Source: Cyclospora cayetanensis (Eukaryota; Apicomplexa; Conoidasida; Eucoccidiorida; Eimeriidae). Taken from it: DNA of 64,000 nt. Shown here in pieces: positions 1 through 8,656 of this stretch (within the stretch, counting starts at the first letter, position 1; every line of letters begins with the position of its first letter). The DNA lies in contig NW_020312203.1 of NCBI RefSeq assembly GCF_002999335.1, forward strand, positions 1-64,000. Reading direction: 5' to 3'. The notes below the pieces were generated by a model, which saw only the letters and a list, made by a program, of their open reading frames with translations, was not told the DNA's origin and did no database searches. The translations under genes and the position numbers were made by a program.

Positions 1-100
1 AAAAGAAAAGAAAAGAAGAGTTAAGCAAAGAAGAAAAAAGCAAAAGTAGGAAGTTGAGTACAAGGAAATTGAATATAAAAAAAAAGGATGAGGGGTTGAG
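1..100. repeat. Purine-rich low-complexity tract
   Basis: The first 100 bases are almost entirely A and G on the plus strand, starting with AAAAG-type units and then becoming irregular. No reading frame or conserved signal is visible. It lies in intronic or downstream sequence of the minus-strand aminopeptidase gene. Confidence 0.7.
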
Positions 101-104
101 ATAA

Positions 105-182
105 GGTGTGTGAGTGTGTGTGTTTGTGTGTGTGTGGGTTTGTGTGTGTGTGTGTGTGTGTGTGCGTGTGTGTGTGTGTGTA
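105..182. repeat. (TG)n microsatellite
   Basis: An interrupted TG dinucleotide run with a few TTTG, GGG and CG variants. It sits just beyond the last visible exon of the aminopeptidase (which ends at 274), so it most likely lies in that gene's next intron. Translations such as Val-Cys repeats through it are artefacts. Confidence 0.9.
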
Positions 183-273
183 AGTGTAGACAGATACACC
201 CGAAGCGTAGAAGCGCAGGTGTACCTGTGAAGCTGTTGTTGAGCAGTCTAAGTAAGGGCTTTCTTCTGCTCAC

Positions 274-1684
274 CTTGGTGGTGAAAGTGTCTTTGACGGA
301 GGCGAGAGGCCCCGCTACCAGCGCAAAGAGGTAGCAAGGCTTGTTGTGGGGATCTTCGAATACCGCATAGTGCCTATCGGGAGCTCCCTCAACGACACTT
401 TCCTCGATCTTGTTGCCGTTGCTCAGGAGGGTGGGAAAGCGTGTCTTGTCCGCCTCAAGCCTCACCTAAACTCCCGAGCAGAACCGCATCGCAAGAAGAA
501 AGGCTCTTTCGAGGAGAAGACATGGCCTCGAAAAACGCGGCTGGCTTCCCAGAAGGAGCAGAAGGAAGCAAAGCAGCGCGCGCGCAGTCTAGAGAGGAGG
601 CCTTTGAGGAATTTTTCTTACGGTAAAGAGTGCCATCACGTCAGGTCTGTCGAGAAAGAAGGTGATGCGTCTGAATCCCTCGGCTTCGCACTGAGTGCAT
701 AAGAGATCGTTCGACATGTACAGCCCGGAGAGCTTCAGGTTGGCTTTGGGGTTGATCGCGACTTCGCTCTTGACTTCGAAAGGCTTGTTCGCCTCTGCAG
801 GCAGCACCGAAGAGGGGATGTAGAGGGCTCCCTCCTCATCCAAGCTGAACCTTGGGCTGCCCTCCTTGACGCCGCCCTCTGTGGAGGGGGGGGCCCCCTG
901 GGGGCCCCCCTCCAACTCCGCGTCGTCTACCCACAGCCGCTTCAGCTCCAGACCCTCGCCGTCCAAGCGCAAGTCCACAGGAGGCGTTCCGACACGCCTC
1001 CGCATCGAGAGACGCGAGGTAACCTGTGCGGGCAGTCGCACTTAGAAGGCACAGAGGCAGTTGCACTTTATACGGAGGAAACATGTGAGGCAAGGGTACC
1101 CACAGGAGGGCAGAAGGGGAACTCGTAACAGGCGTGTTTATGCACCGTTGGCGTGTCTTAGGGTCGCGATTCGATGCAAGTCTATAAATGGCTTTTTTTG
1201 CAAGCAATTTTGCATGCATGCATGCAAAGCCCGTATTAGCGCCCTTCCCCTCCCTCCGCATGTTTCTTAAGGCCTTGACTCCCGGGTTGCTCCCCCCATA
1301 GGCTCTAGCACGAGATTAGCGTGTGTGCATTGTGAAGCAACGCCTGCAGTGCATGCAGAGCCTTCCCCGCCGGTCTAGGACTGAAGCTATTACCCCTTTA
1401 GGGTGTTTCTACTGCGCTGATGAAGCTGCATGTGCAGGTACCCCTCTGGCCCCCCCGCCTCCCCTCCCATGACGTACAAGCGTTTGCAGAGGGTCCAGTT
1501 GGAACGATAGGTGCACGCGGTCGATCAGAAAGTCGGTTGGTTTGTAGTCAAGCCGCCTCTTTTCCTTGGGGGCCTTTGTCGGACGAAGCACCAGAGACTC
1601 GGGCTGCTGCTGCTGCACGCTCGCGGGAGCAGTAGTTGTGGTTGCCGCTGCTGCAGCAGTCGAGGCACCTGATACAGTTGCCAT
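274..1684 (-). CDS. M1-family (PepN-type) aminopeptidase, 5' exons only
   Basis: Zinc metallo-aminopeptidase of family M1, which removes N-terminal residues from peptides. Three minus-strand exons join in frame: 1684-1478 (donor GTACGT), 1023-622 (acceptor CGCACAG, donor GTAAGA) and 465-274 (acceptor TTTAG, donor GTGAGC). Exon 1 gives 69 residues from an ATG at 1684; the frame stays open to 2167, so a longer N-terminus is possible. The family is recognised from [16 protein letters not shown], then [20 protein letters not shown] followed by [16 protein letters not shown], then [16 protein letters not shown] and [15 protein letters not shown], all in the order of the M1 N-terminal beta domain. 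The catalytic HEXXH helix would be encoded beyond the left edge. Residues from GC-rich codons (about 885-913) form an insert in the N-terminal domain. Exon 1 has Ala, Thr and Gln runs. Divergently arranged from the methyltransferase. Family sure, orthologue not assigned. Confidence 0.9.
1204..1226. promoter_or_regulatory. TGCATGCA motif cluster
   Basis: Three overlapping copies of the palindrome GCATGC within a TTTTGCATGCATGCATGCAA stretch. TGCATGCA is a known ApiAP2 recognition sequence in Plasmodium and is enriched near genes in several apicomplexans. Here it lies inside intron 1 of the aminopeptidase model (1024-1477), so it may be an intronic element, or it may mark a promoter if the real start lies further 3'. 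Function is inference. Confidence 0.4.
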
Positions 1685-3487
1685 TGCCGAAGTGGATGCG
1701 GGGAACGACGATGCAAGGAGGCGGGAGAGAGAAGACAGATGTGTGCTTGAAGGGGCAGCCGATGCCGCAGGGTTGTTCCCCAACCGAAGGAAGTTGCGTC
1801 TTAAATGCCAATAAACACCGCTGAGAGGCCTCGAGCAGACAGGGTTGTCGAAGAACAAGCCAAGACAAGGAGAATGAGGAGTGATAGAATTGCTGGAGCC
1901 GCTGCAGCGGCAACTCGCTTGAGCGCGTGTCAGGGATTTTCCAAAGGCGAGACGCTTATCTGTGCGCAGCAAGAAAGCAAGGGGGCAAGATTGAATGCGG
2001 CGATACGCATGCAACGAATAGTCTAATTGCAAAATAAAGATCAATAAATGTGCAGGAGAGCTTTGGAGAAAGGTGTTGCCGCTGCATTTGCAGCGCTTGC
2101 ACGGGAAACGCCCCACTGCGACGACCCGGTCAAGAGGAGGGGGCCCCCTCGGCAGGGGGGCCCCCATGGGTGTTCAACCCGCGGGAAACGAGTTCTTGCC
2201 TATTGCGCAGTGAAGATTTCTTGCACGGAAAGAGACAGGAGCCGCAAATTGGGAGCTTTTGGAGCACAAGAAGGCAGACTGCAGAGAGAGCGAAATGGGG
2301 GCCCCCCCCGAGAACCCTTTGAAGACTGCTGCAGTGAGCGCTGCCCAGCAGCTAAAAGCAACCCTCCTCATCTGCTTGAGGCTTCCCAGTTCGGTGAGGC
2401 GTGGTTTCCATGCGTTTCAAGAGAAAAGAGAAAGAAACAGGCGAGCATTGTTTGCTGCCTTCCCCCTGGCGAAGCCACAAAACGGGGGCCCCACTGGAAG
2501 GCTTAGAGCCCCGAGTATGGGGCCTCCCCATAAATACAACCAAGGATGTCTCCAGCCTCATTCGAAGAAATAGTCGATTTTCAGTTACTTAAAGTGGCTC
2601 TCTTCTCGCACAGCGGGGGTGCTGGGAGGCCCCTCGGAGCGATGAGTACTCTACAAGTCCTTCCAGAGACATGAGAAGGGGGGAATCCCCCTATCGAGGA
2701 GGGGCCCCTGCGCCGGAGAAGGAGATTCGCCTTTTTAGAGTTAGAAGTTTCTGATGGGGCCAGTGGGTGGTGCAGTGGCGCTGTGTGTAGCGCAGGGAAA
2801 AACCCTCGACATCCAAGATGCGAGATTTCAAAAAGGGGGCTACTTCTTTGGCTTGTTGCGCGGCCCTTGTTGTTACAGGCGCCATCGCTGCGTTGGCGTT
2901 CGCAGCAGCTGCCCGCTCCTGTAACAATGTCGCCACAGACTTTTCTTCCACGCAGCTGCAGACGCATCGGCAGCAACTGCGGCTAGCGGCGTGTAGGGAA
3001 CCTTTGTTTCTTTTGTTAGACCCTCTGCTCCCTTTGCGGGCAGGCAGTCGCCACTCGCAGAGGCCTCTGCGTAATCCGATTGCGTGTTCTCCTCGAAGGA
3101 GCCCGATGGGTGATAGACTCTCAGGAAACTGTCTTTCTCGGTGTGCGTCAGGAGAAGGAGGGGGGCCCCCGATTGAGGGCCCCTTAAGAAACAGGGGCCT
3201 CCTCGCCTCCTCCCGACTCCCGCTAAGGCCCTTGCAAAACTTAGAGATTTTTCCCCTGTCGGATGAATCGCCACAGACGGAGGGGGATGCACTTCGTCTC
3301 AGCGAAAGGCCTCCCAATGCTCGACTGCCCAAAGGAGAATTCCGGTGCTTTCTTTGATGAGCAAGCACAATAAACACATAGCGATGCCACCCTTTCTGGA
3401 ACGCCCTTTATCTCCACACCCACCTGCTTATTGTTTAAAACAGTCCAATGCATCAGCTGGAACAGATAGACGCACATTCAACAAACA
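1685..3487. other. Intergenic region with GGGGCCCC-type palindromes
   Basis: This lies between the divergent aminopeptidase and methyltransferase genes. I recognise no conserved protein in it, although several open frames of 100-230 codons overlap each other on both strands, as expected for GC-rich non-coding DNA. It contains repeated blocks with a GGGGGCCCC core (about 2138-2164, 2293-2303, 2483-2493, 2699-2707 and 3158-3184). Some of it will be 5' UTR and promoter for both genes, but no boundary can be set from sequence alone. Confidence 0.55.
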
Positions 3488-3585
3488 CATCCACCTGTAC
3501 ACACACGTATACATATACATATATATAAATATATACATACGTATATACATACATACCTACCTACATACATACGCATATTTCTATA
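3488..3585. repeat. ACATA/TATA and ACCT microsatellite
   Basis: A run of short units based on ACACAC, ATACAT, ATATAT and ACATACCTACCT, low complexity over about 100 bases. It sits directly upstream of the methyltransferase exon and may be in its promoter or 5' UTR. Confidence 0.8.
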
Positions 3586-3594
3586 CACTCTCCT

Positions 3595-3970
3595 ATGGTG
3601 CTCCCTTTCACAAGAAGGGTCTCCTCAGGTAGGTGGGAATATGGCATTAAGCAAGCCAGCTGCTTTCAAGATTCACTCGCGGAATTCGGAGGCTCCCTGC
3701 GGTGTATATACGTTCGCCACAGGCCGAAACAAAGTTTGGGACAAAACTTTTTGGCAGACACAAATATCTGCAGCCGCATTGTTAAGGCCTTCCAGAATGC
3801 ACATGCTGCGGCAGAGCAACGCGAGCGGAAGCACCAGCCACAGCAGCAACAACAACAACAACAGAAACTACAAAATTCTCAGAGCCTTCCTGGTAGTCGC
3901 GTTGTAGAAGTTGGTCCAGGGACGGGAGCCTTGACTCGACTGCTGTATCCTTTGTTTCCAGACATGCTCG
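3595..3970 (+). CDS. KsgA/Dim1-family rRNA adenine dimethyltransferase, first exon only (truncated)
   Basis: SAM-dependent methyltransferase that dimethylates two adjacent adenines near the 3' end of small-subunit rRNA. The exon carries the family signatures QSLGQNFLADTNICSRIV and VVEVGPGTGALTRLLYP, the second being the SAM-binding motif I. Between them lies an insert with a Gln run encoded by CAG/CAA. The exon ends at a likely donor (G|GTCAGT at 3971). The start is uncertain: an ATG at 3595 is in frame, but an acceptor inside the exon (for example GCCACAG at about 3716-3722) would give a shorter coding exon. The remaining two thirds of the enzyme (motifs IV to VIII and the C-terminal helical domain) is not found downstream. 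After a TG/G tract the next exons belong to a Deg protease. Whether the product goes to nucleolus, mitochondrion or apicoplast cannot be told. Confidence 0.85.
3837..3870 (+). repeat. CAG/CAA trinucleotide run (poly-Gln)
   Basis: A run of CAG and CAA codons inside the methyltransferase exon that encodes a Gln stretch. Such CAG-based homopolymeric runs are common in Eimeria coding sequence. It interrupts the N-terminal helix region before SAM motif I and is expected to be a surface loop. Confidence 0.85.
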
Positions 3971-4038
3971 GTCAGTAGGGATACCTACCACATGGCTTCT
4001 TTCGAAGTCTCTCCAACGACAACGAAGTACAATTCTGA

Positions 4039-4113
4039 CGTCTGTGTGTGTGTATGTCTGTGTGTGTGTCTGTGTGTGTATATGTGTGTGTGTGTGTGTC
4101 TGTGTGTGTGTGT

Positions 4114-4198
<85 letters not shown>

Positions 4199-4237
4199 TG
4201 TGTTGGTGTGTGTGTGTGTGTGTGTGTGTGTTTGTTT
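4039..4237. repeat. Long (TG)n tract
   Basis: About 200 bases of TG repeat with occasional TCTG, TATG and TTTG units, followed by T/G-rich sequence to 4316. It separates the first exon of the methyltransferase from the exons of the Deg protease. Long open frames through it are dinucleotide-repeat artefacts. Confidence 0.95.
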
Positions 4238-4316
4238 GGTTTTGTGTGTTTTGTTTTGTTTTTGTGTGTGTGTGTTCTTGTGTCTGTGGTGTTGGTTGTG
4301 GTTGTGTGGTTTTGTC

Positions 4317-4341
4317 GGGGGGGGGGGGGGGGGGGGGGGGG
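4317..4341. repeat. 25-base poly-G run
   Basis: An uninterrupted run of 25 G directly after the T/G-rich region. Homopolymers of this length are rare in real genomic DNA and are a common place for sequencing or assembly failure. Confidence 0.95.
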
Positions 4342-4537
4342 AGTTGCAGTCCTCAGTAACGGGCGGCACCTTCGGCAGTATTCTTCTTAGTTCCTTCATT
4401 GCGTGTCGCTGTGGCCTACACTGCACCCTGTTTTCGCTCTTCTTGTTAGGTATTATCGCGTGCTGTCTTGACCTGAGCCATTCCGAGGTATTTCTTCAGA
4501 TTATGCGTGTATGTGGGGGCTTTCGCTTGTTGTTCAG

Positions 4538-7500
4538 GTCCGACGGCGGGGAGATCATCAGAAGCACGAGGCGCGTGTTATCTGCATCGGCCTCGACTGC
4601 GACTTGGCAATGCTTCAAGTTGACGATCCGGACTTCTGGCAGGGTATGTAATACTCTGCGAGTATTTCCTTGCCTGTGTGGTGATTTGTTGGGTGTATGT
4701 AGTCTTGCTTGCGATTGTTCGTAGTGGCTGTAGACCCCCAATCGGCGTGCGAATGCTCGCTTTGAAACACCTCTCCGCATTGCGACTGGGGAGGATTGCG
4801 GGTGCAGGGTATTTCTTTTAGTCTCATGAGGCTCTCGCAGAGGTACTGCGGCGGCTTTGTGTGAGATTGCTCGAGTGCATGCATGCATGCGTGCATGCAT
4901 GAACTACTGTTCTCCTCGGCTTCGTCTGCAGGTATCGGCCCACCGCTCTCCTGGGGCCCCTCCCCGTCATTAGAGGACCCAGTAACTGTAGCAGGGTATC
5001 CCCTGGGAGGTGACAACTCTTCTGTCACACAGGCAAGACCAGCACATAGAGGCCGTTGTAAAGGATTCAACTTTCACAACGCGCTACCTTCGCTGTGGGA
5101 TCTAACGCAGCATGTCGCGACAAAGTTCAGAACATCTCGAGGCAGTCTTTGTTTCCTTTCTGTGCTTTTGAAAGGGCATTCAGTTTTTAATAGCCTAATG
5201 TTGTGTGGAATTTCGTATTCTTTCTCCGGAAAACGCCACTAGGTGTCTTTATAAATCGTGGGCAGCCCTTTGCCCAGTGAGATAGTGACGGTCCACAGCC
5301 TTGGCGCCTCCAAGCGTGTTTGCATCGAGACGACCTGAAAGAAGGTATTAGTGGGGATGTGGTGTATGTATCTGGACGAGTTTCCGGTGCTGTGGGTTGC
5401 TGTGGGTTTTAGGGGGTGGTTTCTCGCACAGACCTCCAGCAATATTCGATGGGGTCTTGCTGGCTGTTGGCGATCCAAATTGATGCTGCAATAAACCCGG
5501 GAAACAGTGGGGGCCCGGCGTTGAATAAGGAGAAGCAGTGTGTTGGTATAGCCTTCCAAAGCCTGAAGGACGGAGACACTGAGAACATCGGATATATTAT
5601 TCCTTCGGAAGTGAGGAACCACAAGCACTCAGCTCGCTGGACTGCGTGGGGGGGTGGTAGAGAGTGCGGCATTTCAGTGAACGCAGTTGGAAGTGCCTTC
5701 CCTCGGGATCGGTAAAATCTCTTGCACAAACATGGAGTTCTTGCTGAGTACGGAGACTCGTTGTCACGATGGTGGGCAGTAGAGGATGATGCCTTGCGGC
5801 GTGTAGGTGTGGGCGCTTGTTCTCAGGTGGTTGTCCACTTCTTGGAGGACTTTCAGCGGCACAAGAAGTATACGGGCTTCGGGGATTGTGGGTTTACCTG
5901 GCAAAAGCTGGAGAACCGCTTTATGAGGAGCGCTTTGAGCCTCAAGACCAAGCAACACGGTGTACTCGTCAAGAAGGTCCGTATGCCAAGGACGCAGTTG
6001 ACAGGCCTGTGGTTTTCTTGAACACAAGGTCTTGGCGAGTAATCTGACTGCCACTCTGCTTTGCTTGGCCGGGAGCGTGCCGGTTGCAGCACGCGCATCC
6101 AATCGAGTTCGCTGGGGAGGAGGCGGGAGGCGCAGGGGGGCTGCTTCAGTGCGTGTACCTGCACGCTGCTGTTTGCGAGAGCACTTCACCTGCACTTGCG
6201 CCTTTGCGGTGCTGCCGTGTCGTATGTATAGGTGGACGGGGCCTCTTTTGCGCGCGACGTCCTGCAGCGAGGCGATATCGTCCTGGCGGTAAATGGCAAC
6301 CGCGTGGCTTCTGACGGCAGCGTGCCGTTCAGGAACGGCGAACGCATCCTCTTCTCCTGGCTCTTTGCTCAGCTGTTTGTGGGAGACAGGTGCTCCCTCA
6401 CGATCCTCAGAAGGGGCCGGCAGTTTGAAGTGTCGTACCAAGTCGGAAAGGTCAACGTACGTCAGCCGCTGGGCCCTGATTTAGAAGACCTTGCATGCGT
6501 CAAGGGACAACTGACAACATTATAGAGATCCCCACAAAACGACATACACGCAGTTGGCTCTCTTCCGTCATAGCTGTCTGACCTCGTCTTTCCCCGCTCT
6601 TGATGCGATCGATCTTGTCTCCTTCGCATTTTTTAACCGTCACATGCTCATGGTTTGCCTTGGTTTATTGCAGCTCTTGGTGCCGGCCACGAACGACCTG
6701 CCTCGGCCTGAGTATCTGATTGTAGGGGGGCTGGTCTTCGTACCTCTCAGCGAGCCCTTCCTGAAAAGCGAATATGGGGAAGACTTCGAAAGCAGAGCGC
6801 CAGTGAGGCGTTGCTTGCCCTGCGAGTTGTGCTGCTGGTTGGCCGCTTGCCGTCGCTGCTGCTTCACTGCTTTTTGTGCTTCTTCGACGTCTTCGTATGG
6901 CCCTGTAGAGTAGATCCACTAGCCTGTTTGCTTTTTGCTCGCGCTGCTGCTGCTACGCAGGTGCGGCTGCTTGACAGATGGCAGCACGGGATGCAACAGT
7001 TCCCAGGACAGCAATGTGTGATCCTCACGCACGTCCTTGCTCACGAAATAACGGGTGAGAGCCGATTGCCTGCTTGCTGGGTTTTTTACGAGCCTTCAGC
7101 TTATGCAGGCTCCTATTTTTGAATTCCGTAGCCGGGTTTTGTATCACTGCTGCGAAATTCGGGAAAGGATCATTGTGTGTGCCGGCATTGCACGTTGGAG
7201 CAGCACGTCGGCTCACCAGCCTTAGAAGCAGTGGCAGTATTTAGCAGGGGGGCCGCTGCCTTTTGAATGCAGTGCTGACAGAAGCGCAATTCTCTGTCTT
7301 TGGCTCGAAGCCCAGAGCGCGGGCGTCGACGATCTGGGTAGATATGCGGCTATGAACAACACAGTACAGCTTGTGGTTTTACCAATGGCATGTTTTGCAT
7401 GCATTCGGTGCCTGCATTGTGGTTTTGTCTCTGCGTGTGCAGTGGGCTTCGAGCATCTCCACAACTTGCAGGTCATGGCGTTTAATGGCCAAGCGGTCCG

Positions 7501-7892
7501 CACGCTACGCCATCTCAATGAGCTCGTGGAAGCGTCCAATGACGAGTACTGGAGGCAAGCCGATTTTCCTCACATTTAGTGCTTCCGTCCCTTACTGGTT
7601 GCCTGCCGTGGCGACACTCCGTCTTCCGTGTCTCCGTTATCGCTCTCGTTTGCGCTGCGGTTACTTCGGCTGCGGCTTGTTGAGCTGTGGTCAGCCGTGC
7701 TGCTTGATCATCTCTATCGGCAAAGCCTGTGCATACGCGATCCTACCCGTTGCCGCCTCTCGTGCTACTTTCTGCAGATTCGACCTGGATCACGAGGAAG
7801 TTGTTATTCTCAAAGCGGCCTCTGCTCGATCTGCGCTGAAGTCCATTCTGAGCCGCAACCTGATTCCCTCGCACAAATCGGAAGGGTTGTGA
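4538..7892 (+). CDS. Deg/HtrA-type serine protease with PDZ domains, 5' end missing
   Basis: Serine endoprotease of family S1C, closest in layout to the plant Deg9 type. Nine exons join in frame: 4538-4643, 4932-5032, 5413-5610, 5827-5976, 6232-6456, 6674-6802, 6961-7054, 7443-7554 and 7778-7892 (stop TGA), giving 409 residues. Visible motifs are [17 protein letters not shown] (catalytic Asp in DLAML), [18 protein letters not shown], and [17 protein letters not shown] (catalytic Ser in GNSGG), then [15 protein letters not shown]-like sequence follows: [41 protein letters not shown], and a second PDZ-like repeat with [17 protein letters not shown]. Introns 2 and 8 start with GC (CAG|GCAAGA and GAG|GCAAGC), required to keep both frame and homology. 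The exons that should encode the catalytic His (TNAH motif) are absent; upstream sequence is the TG/G tract and then another gene. Family sure; compartment unknown. Confidence 0.9.
4874..4902. promoter_or_regulatory. TGCATGCA motif cluster
   Basis: Repeated GCATGC palindromes (TGCATGCATGC, then GTGCATGCATG) within intron 1 of the Deg protease model, shortly before the acceptor at 4931. It resembles the ApiAP2 motif but, being intronic, may only be a CATG-rich simple repeat. Confidence 0.3.
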
Positions 7893-8656
7893 CACACGAC
7901 ATCCAGACTGTACCAAATTTCAAGCCTACAGTACAAGAGGAGACGCCGAGCCGTCTTACTGCGCTCCACTGCGTTCCTCTTCCCATGTATGGGGCTGTAA
8001 GCTCACTGTAGCACTGCCTCTTTCGCGTCCAGTGCTGCTCTCGATCTCTTTCCGTTGGTCGGAAGAATGATTTTTCTTGGATAAGTGCTATGCGCTGATG
8101 GGAGACGCTGTGATGGCCTTTTCTTTTGCTGTTTGTGGCTTGGTACTTGAGCAGTGAATCCCAGAGCCAGTTTCTTGTGGCTTTCTTGGCAGGGCCCTTA
8201 GCAACCCAACCTGTGCAAGTTAAAACCCTACATCCAATTCGTATAGTTCCTCTTTCGCCTTGTGCGTTGGTAGACTCCTATGCGCAAAAAGAGAAGGAAA
8301 GTTTGAGTCGTGATGCAACAGCAGTGAAGGCTCTACTTCAGCGATCACCAAGATTTAGCGAGTTAGGCGTCGGGGTAGGCAACAATCAACCGAAGCAAAG
8401 TCTGCATGGAGGGGATGCGTAGTGTAACGCTCTTTCGAAAGGTTGCGTAATATTCTTCGCTTAGTGCGCGATGCTGAGGCGCGCTTATGAAAAGAAAATT
8501 AAGAGGCAGGCGGATGACCTGTTGAAAAGGCGTAATGCGAGAATGGACCAGCGCCTCATGGCAAAACCTGGTGTTGGTACCGTAAAGGGACGGACCTAAT
8601 GCAAGCGCGCTAGCTTACAACCTCTGAACAAAATTACTGTAAAACGGAGGTTTTCC
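7893..8656. other. Intergenic, 3' flank of the protease
   Basis: No conserved coding sequence seen. The first few hundred bases are probably the 3' UTR of the protease. From about 8,450 the composition becomes more AT-rich and merges into the decayed retroelement. Confidence 0.5.

Noticed and set aside
110..334. Open frame rich in Val-Cys at the left end
   Set aside because: It is the translation of a TG microsatellite and overlaps a well-supported minus-strand aminopeptidase exon.
2691..3377. 228-codon minus-strand frame upstream of the methyltransferase
   Set aside because: Arg/Ser/Ala-rich, overlaps other long frames on both strands in GC-rich DNA, and shows no motif. Chance openness is more likely.
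4340..4540. Search for the missing Deg catalytic His exon between the G run and 4,538
   Set aside because: No frame gives a TNAH-like motif. The nearest (AVLSNGRHLRQYSS) does not fit the protease and lacks a partner exon.
3992..4724. Long Cys/Val and His/Thr frames through 4.0-4.7 kb on both strands
   Set aside because: They are dinucleotide-repeat translations of the (TG)n tract and carry no conserved segment.
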